Source: Corydoras sp. C115 (taxonomy: Eukaryota; Chordata; Actinopteri; Siluriformes; Callichthyidae). Taken from it: a DNA stretch of 64,000 nt. The notes under the pieces were generated by a model, which saw only the letters and a program-made list of their open reading frames with translations, did not search any database and had not been told where the DNA came from. The stretch is from NCBI GenBank assembly GCA_019802505.1, contig JAFMOC010000196.1:616501-680500 (forward strand), in the 5' to 3' direction. Shown here one piece after another: positions 22,111 through 34,400 of this stretch. Position 1 is the first letter of the stretch; the number at the start of each line of letters is the position of its first letter. A program made the position numbers and the translations under genes.

Positions 22111-23273
22111 GATGGCTGGGTGAACCTAAATGTTTCTCACGCAGTGAGCGCTGGGTTCAGTCTCCTAAGCAATATTTAAAAAAGGAATGAATGAATGTAT
22201 TAATCATCAGTGAGTTAATTAAAGCTGAATCAATCTAAGATCCTTATCATGTGATTCATTCAACACTTTCATTTCGAGTACACTTTCGGTTCTCGATCTC
22301 GATCTGTTATTGTTGGTCCCATTAACGTAGAAATTCCCTCGTGTGATAAACGGACCTATTAGTTTCTTCGCGATACTACAAAACCATTATCACCCCGTGA
22401 CACGCTCTCTGACTCTCTTGCCTCGGTGTGTCGTGCACGTTTTCTGTTCTATTCTTTAAAACGCCACTTTTAAACTGTAAGACAAACTAAGCTTCACTTC
22501 CACTTTCAGGTTCCTTTTTAAATTTGCATGAAACCAACTTCTTGAAAGAGGCCACACGTCCTGCAGAGCTCTTCAGAAGCTTCCCTTCAGCAGAACTTGA
22601 TGGTGAAAGGAACTCGGGTGATGTTTCTGTTTAACCGGCATTTGTGAGGTCAGGCACCGATGTTGGATGGGAGGGTCAGCTGTTCAGGCTCCGTCCTCGT
22701 TCGTCCCGACGTCAGGACTTCAGTCAGCGCCGCCGTCAGGTTCTCCTGCACCAAATGCACTTTACCATTTATAGACCCGGCTTTGTGCACTGAAACAGAA
22801 ACGGGCCTTTCCCAAACTCTTCTCACAATGTTGGAAGCAAACAGCTGTGAAAATGGTTCATGTTTAATGTTCATTAATTTAATAGCACCCACAGTAACAC
22901 CCCCCACCCACACACACACACACACACACACATACAGGTAAAAGAATGAGTGTATGATATTTTTTAAAATTTACAGTTCATTCTATCTGCTCTGTTCTTC
23001 TGACTTTGCCCGTTATTCCTCCTTCAGCAGCAGGTTCTGGTGATCGGACCCATGCCCGGTGTTCTACAGATGAGCGTGCGCAGCGTGAGGTGTTCTGAAA
23101 GTGTAAGCCATTTTTGCGACCACCCTTTTGGGTCACGACTCATGATCGTCGGGCATGTTCGCACGTTCGGGGTTAGTGGTGCACCATCAGGTTATTATAT
23201 TATCATCTACAGCAGGTCACGGCACATTCATGCTGGGGCCTTCCCCAAACCGTGCTTGATATAATGAGATTTG
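22111..23273. other. Intergenic, no gene seen
   Basis: A (CA)n array lies at 22912-22932. 'gggccttccccaaaccgtg' near 23239 is a Tc1-like scrap. No coding signal is convincing. Confidence 0.4.
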
Positions 23274-23622
23274 ATCGTTAGTGGTTTGGCATGTTCTCCT
23301 CTCAGCGCTGGGGATTCCCGGGTTCGAATCCCCATCTGGGTGGAGTTTCCATGTTCTCCCCGTGTCCACGTGGGTTTCCTCCAGGTTCTCCGGTTTCCTC
23401 CCACAGTCCAAAAACATGGATCAAGTCAATTGAGTTCTCCAAATTGCCCCATGTAGAGTGTGGGTATGTGAGTGAGTGTGTGCCCACCGATAGATTGGTG
23501 TCCTGTCCTGGGTGTATCTGCCCAGCGCCCGAAACGTTCTCCCCTGGATGGGCATAGGGAAACCCCCCCCCGCGACCCTAATATATGATAAAGCAGAAGA
23601 TAATGGATGGATGGATGGATAG
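23274..23622 (+). mobile_element. V-SINE, 5' truncated by about 15 bases
   Basis: It starts inside box A ('ttagtggtttggcatg') and is otherwise complete to a (TGGA)n tail. Confidence 0.85.
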
Positions 23623-24601
23623 TCTATGTAGTGTATATATCACATTGGTATATATGTATCATTAAATGCCGCGTCGGCGTTTCAGCGTTGGTTTGCAGAT
23701 GCTGAAAGTCTCGAACCGTTGAAACATTTCGGAGTGATTTATTCATTTACGACTCTAATCTCGCTCCATCGTCTCGCCGCGCAAACTGCTGAGTCATGAT
23801 AAAACGCGTGGCTCATCGATTTGCGATCCTCTTGCTTCCCCAATCGCTCTAATGTGTTTATCACGCGCTCCGTTCCACGCCGCGGCCCAAAGCGCCGCTC
23901 TAATAAGATCAAGTAACATTTAATGACAATATGTTGTTTTCCTTTCCACTTTCCGATCGGAGCGCGCGAATCCGGCGGATTGGGAAGCGGCTCCCGTAAC
24001 GCAACAAATCACATTAATACGTGCAATTAAAAGATTACAATTAATCAAGCGGCTGGTCCTGGTGAAGTCAGCCACCACGAATGATTACTTAGCCCTTCGC
24101 TTCAGAATCCAATTTGCCGGAGCCCTTCACGCTAACCTCCGCCACTTGCCGTCATTAGCATTAAGCGATTCATTAGAGTTAAACAAATGTGCATAATAAA
24201 TAGGAGTCGCATCCTTTCAGCGCCTCTCCTTCATAGTCAGCCGAGCGGCTCGTCCGCGGGTGGGGGGGGGGATGGCGGCGCCGTGCCGGATGGGGCTAAT
24301 TGAGCAGCGTCGGAAGGAGCATCTGTGTACGGAGCGCCGAATAAAAAGTGATTAGCGTTTAGCACCGCGCACAGGCCCCGCGTTTAGCGTCGCGTTCTTC
24401 TCACCGAACCAACGGCTCGACGAGGCCAATTATGAGAGAGGCCCAAACACACCGCGGTTTAAATGCTAAGCAACGCACACGTGCTGGATAAACACACAGC
24501 ACGTGGCACGAAAAGTATGCTGACAGACGACGGCAAACCCGAAGCCGTTATACATTTACTTTAGAACTGTAAATTTGTTATTTTTTTTATATTATATAAT
24601 A
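23623..24601. other. Repeat-free stretch, candidate conserved non-coding element
   Basis: About 23690-24500 has no recognisable repeat. It mixes CG-rich words with homeodomain-like sites (attaatacgtgcaattaaaag, acaattaatcaagcggc, ttagcattaagcgattcatt). No open frame or splice pattern suggests exons. Confidence 0.3.
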
Positions 24602-24950
24602 TGGCGGCATGGTGGCTTAGTGCTTTAGCACGTTCTCCTCTCAGCCCTAGGGATTCCCGGTTCGAATCCCCATCTGGGTGGAGTTTCCATGTTCTCCCCG
24701 TGTCCGCGTGGGTTCCCTCCGGGTTCTCCGGTTTCCTCCCACAGGCCAAAAACATGGATCAAGTCAATTGAATTCTCCAAATTGCCCCATATAGAGTGTG
24801 TCTGTGTGAGTGAGTGTGTGCCCAGCGATGGATTGGCGTCCTGTCCTGGGTCTATCTGCCCAGCGCCCGGGACGTTCTCCCCTGGATGGGCATGGGGAAC
24901 CCCACCGCAACCCTAATAGAGGATAAAGCGGGAGATAATGAATGAATGAA
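24602..24950 (+). mobile_element. V-SINE, full length with target-site duplication
   Basis: It is flanked by atattatata-type sequence on both sides (before 'atggcggcatgg' and after the TGAA tail). Confidence 0.88.
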
Positions 24951-25009
24951 TATTATATATTTTTTAAAATTATTTTTTTAGTTTAATACAAATTGGCGCC
25001 GTGATCAGC

Positions 25010-25090
25010 ACTAGGGATGAGACCAATTATCGATTTTGCAATTAATCACGATTAAAAACGTTACAATTTCTTAATCGTGAGAGCGCCTCC
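25010..25090. mobile_element. hAT-like terminal fragment
   Basis: 'agggatgagaccaattatcgattttgcaattaatcacg' resembles one end of fish hAT-type miniature elements. The other end was not found. Confidence 0.35.
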
Positions 25091-25142
25091 ACGTCGCCAT
25101 GACGACATCTATGAGAAAAATACGTATAAACATATACGAGTA

Positions 25143-25318
25143 CGGGGCACGGTGGCTTAGTGGTTTAGCATGTTCTCCTCTCAGCGCTAGGGATTCCCGG
25201 TTTGAATCCACATCTGGTTGGAGTTTCCATGTCCTCCCCATGTCCGCGTGGGTTTCCTCCGGGTTCACCGGTTTCACACGGGGAGGACATGGAAACTCCA
25301 CCGAGATTGGGATTCGAA
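25143..25318. mobile_element. Fold-back V-SINE: head and core, then inverted core
   Basis: A plus-strand head and core (25143-25274) switches abruptly to a minus-strand core (25275-25318). Both halves carry the same variant 'catgtcctccc', so they can pair as a hairpin. Confidence 0.75.
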
Positions 25319-25485
25319 TCAATAAATAAATAACAAACATGAGAAACCGTCGGTCCTTTTTAGAAGTTCTAAAAGACGTTCTCGTTTGATTTTCTTTGAA
25401 GTCTTGCGCCGTTACCTAGCAACTGAGCAAACAGGGCAATGACGGAATCACAACACGAAAGGTTTTAAAATCGGACATGCGGCGC

Positions 25486-25508
25486 GGGGGGGGGGGGGGG
25501 GGGGGGGG
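25486..25508. repeat. 23-base poly-G run
   Basis: Uninterrupted G tract preceded by 'gcggcgc'. Confidence 0.9.
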
Positions 25509-25600
25509 CTAATCATGAACATGTTCTCACGATTTTATCGGTTTTCTTCGTGTGAAGAAACTTCTGTTTCATGCACTCAGCTCATGACACCATCACATTG

Positions 25601-25604
<4 letters not shown>

Positions 25605-25642
<38 letters not shown>
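25605..25642. repeat. (CA)n microsatellite
   Basis: Alternating CA with one CC interruption near the end. Confidence 0.9.
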
Positions 25643-25716
25643 ACACACACATCCGTTTCAACATCACCAAATACTTATTCTCATCTCATTTTATTTTTTT
25701 CGGTTTAATCCTCCAC

Positions 25717-25938
25717 CAAGTTTCCATGTTCTCCCCGTGTCCGTGTGGGTTTCCTCCGGGTTCTCCGGTTTCCTCCCACAGTCCAAAAACATGAATCAAG
25801 CGATGGATTGGCGCCCTGTCCTGGGTCTATCTGCCCAGTGCCCGAAACGTTCTCCCCTGGATGGGCATGGGGAACCCCACCGCGACCCTAATAGAGGATA
25901 AAGCGGGAGATAATGAATGAATGAATGAATGAATGAAT
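25717..25938 (+). mobile_element. V-SINE, headless and internally deleted
   Basis: It begins at the core and lacks the stretch between 'catgaatcaag' and 'cgatggattgg'. Tail is (TGAA)n. Confidence 0.8.
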
Positions 25939-26021
25939 CCTCCACCAGGCTCTAGATGAAAGTTTTAAAAGGTATTTAGAACCTTCTTTATTCAACTAGC
26001 ATCTCAGATGCACACATCATC

Positions 26022-26027
<6 letters not shown>

Positions 26028-26081
<54 letters not shown>
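26028..26081. repeat. (CA)n microsatellite
   Basis: Perfect CA repeat of about 27 units. Confidence 0.92.
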
Positions 26082-26084
<3 letters not shown>

Positions 26085-27156
26085 CAGGACGTGACTGGAG
26101 CCCAACAGTGTTAGGTTATAATTAACAGGGGGGTTGTGATACTGCACGTAACGGCGCCTGTGGTCGTGTTGAAGGTTCTAAACGTGCGTTTCACATCCAC
26201 GCTGCAGAAAATAAATCGAGACCGAGAGCAAAGCCAAAAGCTTTTAATGTTCTCTGGATGTAAACATGTCCACGGGTCAGCTGTTCTATCTCACAGCATC
26301 ACCAGTGAGTCTGCAAAGTTCCACTTCTCACAAATTCACACATTTGCACACGCCCACTTCCGACTTCTGTCCATCTGTGTTGTTTTGTTTTATCGGTCAG
26401 GACCGTCGTCACAGTCCAGGTAACCTTTGGGTGGTGGATTGTGTATTGTCAGTTCTGCAGTGTGGGGGTTTTAGTGCAGCAGTGCTGCTGTGGTTTCATT
26501 TAAAGGCTTTTGATGGACGCCGTTTCCTCTGTTTGGACCTTCAGGCACCGCGATGCCGATCATAATTAGCCTGGTTGTAAACAAACACCCGGGTTGAATT
26601 CTGTCAGGGTCTGGGTCGACTTCTGTGGATCTGTCACGAGAACCAGACAGAATGAGATTAATAATAATAATAATAATAGTAATAATAATAATAATAATAA
26701 TGATAATAATAATAATGATAATAATAATAATAATGATAATGAGTTTTAAAAATACTGGTTTTTTAATGGAAGACAGTTCAGATGAAAACAGAGCATCACA
26801 TACAAAATATGTATGTTAAAGCTTTGAGCCTAATCTATTAAACCAGCAGATTGCAGGTCGGGCAAGGATAATAGAGTGTAATTTTGAGTTTGTAGAGGTA
26901 AAGTTTGTAATTTTAGAGTGTAAAGTGCTGGGAGGATGGTACAGTGTAATTTTGATAAAACTCCAAAATCTTGGATGAAGTTAAATGAAATGCCCTGTAC
27001 AGATCAGAGAGGTTCTCTCACTGTTTGGTGAAGACGTGAGGAAACTAAACAAACCTCTCTCTCATTTTATTTTGCATTAAATGAACACAACAGAAGAGAA
27101 CCATGACAAAAACAGAATCTATGTCAAAAAAAAATTTAAAATAATAAATAAACACA
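26082..27156. other. Intergenic with (AAT)n array
   Basis: An AAT/GAT-interrupted array lies at 26657-26742. No gene was recognised. Confidence 0.45.
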
Positions 27157-27167
27157 AATCAAGAAAA

Positions 27168-27518
27168 GGCACGGTGGATTAGTGGTTTGGCATGTTCGCC
27201 AAGGGATTCCCGGTTCGAATCCGCATCTGGGTGGAGTTTCTATGTTCTCCCCGTGTCCGCGTGGGTTTCCTCCGGGTTCTCCGGTTTCCTCCCACAGTCC
27301 AAAAACATGGATCAAGGTCAATGAGTTCTCCAAATTGCCCCATATAGAGTGTGTCTGTGTGAGTGAGTGTGTGCCCAGCGATAGATTGGCGTCCTGTCCT
27401 GGGTGTATCTGCCCAGCGCCCGAAACGTTCTCCCCTGGATGGGCATGGGGAACACCCCCCCCCCCCCCACGACTCTAATATAGGATAAAGCGGAAGATAA
27501 TGAATGAATGAATGAAAA
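27168..27518 (+). mobile_element. V-SINE with 11-bp target-site duplication
   Basis: aatcaagaaaa stands at 27157-27167 and again at 27519-27529, directly after the (TGAA)n tail. The head has a short deletion (gttcgccaaggg). Confidence 0.92.
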
Positions 27519-27529
27519 AATCAAGAAAA

Positions 27530-28128
27530 AAAATATCAGCCAACATAGTCAGTGAACTAGTTTATCTTGTCAGATTTCTTAAAATTAGAAAATGAAATGT
27601 ATTTAAGATTTGTTAGTTTTTTTTTTGTCTCATTGATTTCGTTCCTTGCCGTGCAGTTCTCCCACAGCGTGCGATCGGGGACAAAAAAAAAAACTGACAC
27701 CATTTTTTTTTTTCTCACAGTTCGCTGCCACAAAATGACCCATTAACATCGTTTCAGTGAACTCTTTCACAGGTCGTGCAACTCGAAATCATCACCTTCT
27801 TCTGGTATCCATAGTTACCCACAATGTTACACACGCAGTGGCCATCGCTCTGCTTCAGTCCACAGGGAGAACCTACCGCTCAGATTAGAACTGCTAGTAG
27901 ATCATTTTAAAGCACGTGGACGTGAAGGACGTGGACGTCAGGATCGTCCTTTTCTACTCACAGTCTCCCTTTAAACATCATCGTAGGCTCGAACAGGAAA
28001 CCATCAAAACCTCAGTGAGGTCGAAACCATGAGACGAGCCAGGTTCTTATTCGTTCTCTGTGCCGACGTTCTCTGTGCAATGTCATTATGAAAGTAACAC
28101 CATAAAAATTCAAAGCTGAAAAAAAAAA
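27530..28128. other. Intergenic, no gene seen
   Basis: No repeat or coding feature was recognised. Confidence 0.4.
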
Positions 28129-28903
28129 AAATCCATTCTTCAAAGAATCGCGATTCGTAGTCCAAAATGCACAATGAATCGATTCGAAATGTACAATGAA
28201 TCGTTTTTTTAAAAATGCGTTATATCTCTCTCTCCCCCCCCCCCCCCCCCCCCCCCCCCGTCGGCGTTTGGGTTTTAAAGAGAGAAGAGAAATACGAAGC
28301 GCGCGAGCCCGTTTGTCGCGCCGTCAACCCTGAGATAAAAGAAGATTAATATTTTATTTATTATTAGGTTAGGTTTTGAAAATGTAGCTAATGTTGGTGT
28401 AATATAGTTAAATAGAGTGAAGTGTGGATTTTATTTTTAATGTTAAGTTTTAAAGATTTGCAAAATATAAATGCACTCTGACTGAAGTCTGCATTTTAGT
28501 TTGATTAAAAGCTTAATGCACCATGGGAAACTTTTGTATTAATATATTTTGAATTATTGGTTCATTGATGGATGTTTTTTATGTAAGAAAAAGCCGGGCA
28601 GCTCAGCGAACCTCATACTGCTCATTTAGTTACAGACTTTTATGCACAATCCTATTTTTCGTATAAATATAAAATGATGCAAAAAGATTTGATACAGGAC
28701 GGAACCTGAAAGTATTGTTTTAAATGTTCTATTTGTTTACGTCGCCGTTTCATTTTGCACAATTTAAACAAAATTTAAAGAGCATTTGAACTGAAAAATC
28801 GTTTCTGAATCGAAAATCGATTCAGAATCGAATCGTGACCTCAAAAAATCGAAAATCGGAATCAAATCGAATCGCCAGACACTGAGAGATTCGCACCCCT
28901 ACT
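28129..28903. mobile_element. hAT-like DNA element remnant (GAATCGATTC-rich ends)
   Basis: Both ends carry repeated aatcgattcg-type words, and the right end reads 'agattcgcacccctac', usual for one fish DNA-element group. A 26-C run (28234-28259) lies inside. The left terminus is not matched, so it is probably truncated. Confidence 0.4.
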
Positions 28904-29684
28904 TATAACTAACAATACACCTGTTTAATATTATATTATATTGTATTATGTTCTAGATTCTCACTGCTCATTTGCTGCTATAGTGCTTCTGCTTCACAGA
29001 AGGCTTTCTGTACGGTGACGAAGAGCTACACCTTCGTCACCTTCAACCCAGTCTGCTGTTTTGCTTTAAGCGCTGCAGTGAGTGTAACAGGACGAGGTAC
29101 AGGCGAGACTTTCTTTAAGTCTAAACCACCCTGCTGTCCCACGTTCACACTTCCACAGAGTGATATTACTCACATCCTGTTAACCCAGCAACCAGCAACA
29201 AATAGAATCCGCTCTCATTAATGCCCTGCAGTGACACACATCCATACCGTCGCTGTGCAATGTGCAATGTTTCTCTCAAGACGTTATATTAACAACTGAA
29301 GAACTTCCCACCATCTCGCCGATGCTCAGGAGAGACACCCTGAGGCCTTAAAATCTGAGCCGAATCAAATGTAAGTGCTTCATTAAGAGAGTTGAAACTG
29401 GGCCTGTGACTCGACCTGCCGCCATTTTGGCTCTTTATCCGTCAGATCTCTGAATCAAAGTGAAACTCATGCTTAATGACTGTGATTAACAGGTGTTTTG
29501 GGCGTGACATACAATAAACCGACTGTATTGCGCACTGACTTTGGTGGGTTGCTATTTTTATGATGCGGTGTGACCAATCATCTTAAATTTAGTACTGGAG
29601 ACTGAAGAACCTGCTGACTGCAGCGTGTTCTTTATGTTTCGTCTCGGCGGAACTTGCCATAGACCGCAAGGATGTGCTTGATCA
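28904..29684. other. Intergenic, no gene seen
   Basis: It may hold a last exon of the CEACAM-like gene on the minus strand, but I could not pick one. See the exon at 29825. Confidence 0.3.
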
Positions 29685-29824
29685 GCGAAACTCTCTTGAT
29701 CCGTTCTTGATCGGGTCACCACAGCGAGAGCGTCCGCGTATTGGACGTGGCAGGGTGTGACACCGAATGCCCTTGGGTTCTGGATTTTGGGGGAAACTGA
29801 CAAAACACGTGGAGAACATGCAAA
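29685..29824 (-). mobile_element. Old V-SINE relic
   Basis: 'gggtcaccacagcgagagcgt' and 'cacgtggagaacatgcaaact' are the antisense 3' body and core of a DANA-like SINE, strongly decayed. It ends one base short of the stop codon described next. Confidence 0.45.
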
Positions 29825-30965
29825 CTAAAAACCTCTCACCTGGTGTAAACGTGCTGGGTGGTGCAGGTGAGCCCCAGCGTGCAGGTGTGGGTTCCTGTGC
29901 AGGTTGGGCCCCATGGTCCTAACATGCCTCGGCATGTGGGGAGGTCTGTGTGCGTGGTGTGGTGCCAACGGCCGTTTCATGACCGGGATAGGCCCCAGAG
30001 TCTGTGGTTTCGGAAGGGACTGTTTCGGTAGCGTGCGAAACTCGGCCGGTCGCAGCACGGGGGGTGGTGTGGGGGCAACCTGGCCGTCCCGATTGACCTG
30101 CTCGGGAGGAGAAACCTGAGGGTTCTGCATCGTCGCTTGGTTCTGATGAATCTGGTGAAGATGGGGGTTTGAAGTTCGGACGGTGTGCAGCTGCAGAGCA
30201 GCCTGGGTCAGGGGGCTGGTGGGGGGGGCGTCCGTGTTCGGCGGTCCAGCCTGCCTCTGACCGGAGCGACCGATCGCGCTCGGCGGCTCGGAGGTCTGCG
30301 TTTGAGCGCTCTGAAGCTGAGGAACCCACATGCTGTTGGACACGTCTGCACGTTCCACCGGACGTGTCGGTTCTGGACGGTTCTGGGGCGAGTCGGACGA
30401 CCCCGGACGACGCCGGGCAACCTCCTGCCCCGCCCCATTCTGCCCGGGCCGAGATCGCCTCTGAGCCGCAGTTTGGGCCAGCTGTCTCATCACGTCTCTG
30501 CGTGAAGATCTGGAGACGTTCCTCACCAGAGCCTCAGCCGTCGACCTTCTGGTTCTCAAAGACGGTGGCGGACGTCCCCCCGCCGCGTCTGGGGATCTGT
30601 CCTGAGACGACGACGACGGCGACTCGGAGTCATCGCTCTCCGTATCGTCCACTGGACGGCTGGGATAGGCGGGAGTACCGCGCAGGAGGTCCCATGGCAT
30701 CTGCCGCAGGTCTGCGCTGGTGTCAGGATGATTGGCAGCTCTGGATTGTGGGTAGTTGGCGCGTGTGGTCGGTTCCTCCGATGCGGGGTACGGGTCGTCC
30801 GAACGGCGGGGGGGTCGCGAAGCGCGAGGCTGAACGAGGTCACCGGAACCTCGTGGTCTGGCTCCAGGGTCATGGCGTTCCTCCGTCCGAGTCCGAGACG
30901 GGTACGCAGGGGGGGTCTGCCGGACCGGATTGCTTTGATGTGTTGCACCCGCTGCAGGATTCCCA

Positions 30966-30998
<33 letters not shown>

Positions 30999-31441
30999 GG
31001 GTTCATCGGTCCTGAAGCAGGAGGTGCGTTTAAGCTGACCTGCACCGTCTGCGGTTGTGCACTGGTGTTGGGCTGCCTCGGTACCGTGTTTAGGTTTATA
31101 AGGACAGTATGAGCCCCCGCCTCCCCCCCACCTGTCTGTATAAGAATATTCGGGTTCTGTTGCCCTGACCGGGTCGGGTCAGGGTTCTGCGGGCCGCCGT
31201 TCATACCGGAACGCAGTGGATCGTCACCGCTTAACAGCGTTCCGTTAATTCGCGCCGTGTTGTCGTTGGCGGCTCTGAACTGCGTCAGCGTCTCTGGGTT
31301 CCCGTCATCGGAACGCCGATGCGTGGCTGCCGTCGGCCGGTTTATCGGGCCACCGAATCCGTTCACGTTGTGCGACGCCGGCTCTGATTGGTCGCCGGGG
31401 AACGCCGGGTTGACGTGGCCGTTCCGCGGCGCCGGAGGAAC
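29825..31441 (-). CDS. CEACAM-like gene, exon 7 (disordered tail, 538 aa in frame)
   Basis: Acceptor cgtttcag. The frame stays open for 538 codons, which is unlikely by chance, and the composition is typical of disorder (P, S, R, N, Q). Repeats AYPSR (twice), PYPAS and NYPQS hold all the tyrosines. Near the end come His/Pro-rich runs. The stop TAG at 29825-29827 lies 15 bases after a strong donor (CACCAG, GTGAGAGG), so the exon may really end at about 29840 and splice onward. Confidence 0.8.
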
Positions 31442-34400
31442 CTGAAACGGGAGATAGGGACCGTCACACGGAAGCACTGTCACCACGGTAACTGACATAA
31501 CCGGGACCTAGTCGTTACCATCGATCGGTTGTTGAGGCTCTGCTTCTGATTCGTGATCACGCTCCGAAGTCTGCGGTCCACTGCAACGGACGGGATAGGA
31601 TCAGCGCCGAGCCGGAACACTTCGCGGGGAACGAAGGGGGAACGTACCTTTCCGCTGACGGACGATCAACACGACGGCAACGATGATCAGCACGACGGCC
31701 ACGAAGCAAGCCACCACGATCCCTGCGACTGCACCCACACTCAGACACGTCCCTGCGGGGGGGGGGGAGGGCGGAGCTTGCGTTTGCATTTTATTTATTT
31801 ATTGATTAAGTTGGTTTATTTATTATTACTTAATCAATTAACTCCTGAGTTGTTTGCCTGTAGTTGGATAGCAGGCAGCTTTCAGGTGCATTACCGCCAC
31901 CTTGTGGCAGAAAGTAATACTGTCCTGATTACCAGGTGCTGATAGAGTCACGCAGTGTATTAAATGGGTTTGGCGCAGAACATCCAACGCCTTCGGGGTC
32001 ACTGTATGCACTGTGGAAACAGTTTGGGGAAGGCCCTTGGCTGTTTTAAAGGCATTTAGAGGCTTGACCCCATTTAACACTATTGGCATGAATCAGAACT
32101 GAGACTGTGAGGCAGCTCCTCTCATCCACCGTCAGTGTCTGAGCATTTTTTTGGGAACAAAGATGAAGTATGTTCACTCTGAAAAAATGTAGAGCGCCTT
32201 TTTAGGTACGTGAGGTAAGATGAGTCGGAGTCCCAATACTTGTCAGTATGTTCCACGGGATGGCGTGGTGACACTCACCCACGATGCTGAGGCTGAGCTG
32301 CTGTTGGGATGTTGCCGTGGTGATGCCGTTGTACGCCGAACACTGGTACTGTCCGCTCTGATTGGTGGAGAACACCTGCAGGGGCAGCGTGCCGCCGGGG
32401 GACTGGACGGCGGTCAGCGGCTGGCCGTTGAATCGCCAGGATAAGAGGGCCGGCGGCAGGGAGACCGCCGTGCAGGTCAGCTGGACCGTCTGCCCGACGG
32501 TGGCGTCTCCACCGCCCACGCAATCCGAGGAGGATTTATTCACCTGAGGAGGGTCGGGACCGTCTGGAGAAATGAAGCATCACAGCGGATTATAATCCAC
32601 ACCTCCCACAGCAGATTACACAGAGCGTTGGGATCATCTGGACGAGCTTTCTGCAAGACTTTGGAGTGCGTCTTGGCCCTTCCATCGGTCAGGAACCGAT
32701 GTTGGACGAGAGGACCTGGTTTATTCCAACTCCTTTTTATAATATATAAACTGACCTGAGGGAGGCACAGTGGCTTAGTGGTTAGCACGTTGGCCTCTCA
32801 GCTCTAGGGATTCCCGCTTCGAATCCCCATCTGGGTGGAGTTTCCATGTTCTCCCCGTGTCCGCGTGGGTTTCCTCCGGGTTCTCCGGTTTCCTCCCACA
32901 GTCCAAAAACATGGATCAAGTTATTTGAGTTCTCTAAATTGCCCCATATAGAGTGTGTCTGTGTGAGTGAGTGTGTGCCCAGCGATGGATTGGTGCCCTG
33001 TCCTGGGTCTATCTGCCCAGCGCCCGAGACGTTCTCCCCTGGATGGGCATGGGGAACCCCACCGCGACCCTAATAGAGGATGAAGCGGGAGATAATGAAT
33101 GAATGAATAAACTGACCTGAGGGTTTGTGTTTAATTGCATTACAGATTCCGTATGGACTCACAGTAAACGGTCAGGGTCCCCGTGGCGGTCTGGACGCTG
33201 ACCGGGTTGCTGACCGTGCAGGTGTACTGTCCGGCGTCCGTCCTCTTGGCGGGGTTAATGATCAGCGAGCCTCCATTAATACTGATGCGGGGATCAGGGG
33301 GCAGACTCGTGCCGCCTTTGCCCCATGCCACGCTGGCATTAGTGCCTGCTGCCCAGCTGCAGCTCAAGGACACATTGCTGCCCTCTACTGCCACAGAGGG
33401 GACGGACATGCTCACCTGCCCCACGGCGTCTGGAAGGCAGATCCAGCATTTAATAAGATGAAACACAGAAAGCGTTAAAAACAGCAGCGCCTCGGTCTCA
33501 CCAAAGACTTTCAGAGCCACAGAGAGGGAGTTGATGGCCAGTCCGGTGGCCGCGCCCGGCGTGACGGTGGCCGTGTAGTTCCCCGAGTCGTTGGAGCGGC
33601 TGCCGCTGATCGTCAGCTGGGTGGCGCTGATGCTCACCCTGCCCTGGTACTGCGGCAGAGGGTTGAGCACGGCCTGCGAGCCGATCCACTGGCCAAGCGC
33701 CAAGCCACCAGGAGCCAGCCATGAGACGGAAAAGACGTCGGCGGTGGTTTGGACGGTGAACACCGCACTGGTTCCCGTTGCCACCTGCACGGGGGAACTC
33801 TGGAACTGGATGGGAACGGGGCTCTGACACCAGGACCAGGGCAGCACTGCAAACACACGGACTTTAATTCACATACTGACCTCAGAGTCATTCATTCATT
33901 CATTATCTTCCGCTTTATCCTCTATTAGGGTCGCGGTGGGGTTCCCCATGCCCATCCAGGGGAGAACGTTTCGGGCGCTGGGCAGATACACCCAGGACAG
34001 GGCGCCAATCTATCGCTGAGCACACACTCACTCACACAGACACACTCTATATGGGGCAATTTGGAGAACTCAATTGACTTGATCCATGTTTTTGGACTGT
34101 GGGAGGAAACCGGAGAACCCGGAGGAAACCCACACGGACACGGGGAGAACATGAAATCTCCACCCAGATGCTGAGAGGAGAACGTGCTAAACCACCGTGC
34201 CGCTGAGCTCAGAGTGTTTAAAATTACATTTTAAAAACACATTTTAGGTAAAAGGCAGCAGGGTGTCTTAGTGGTTTAGCATGTTCTCCTCTCAGCACTA
34301 GGGATTCCCAGTTTGAATTCCCATCTGGGTGGAGTTTTCATGTTCTCCCCGTGTCCGCGTGGGTTTCCTCCGGGTTCTCCGGTTTCCTCCCACAGTCCAA

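Noticed and set aside
30169..31038. 289-codon plus-strand frame opposite exon 7 of the CEACAM-like gene
   Set aside because: Antisense shadow of a GC-rich coding exon; no family likeness.
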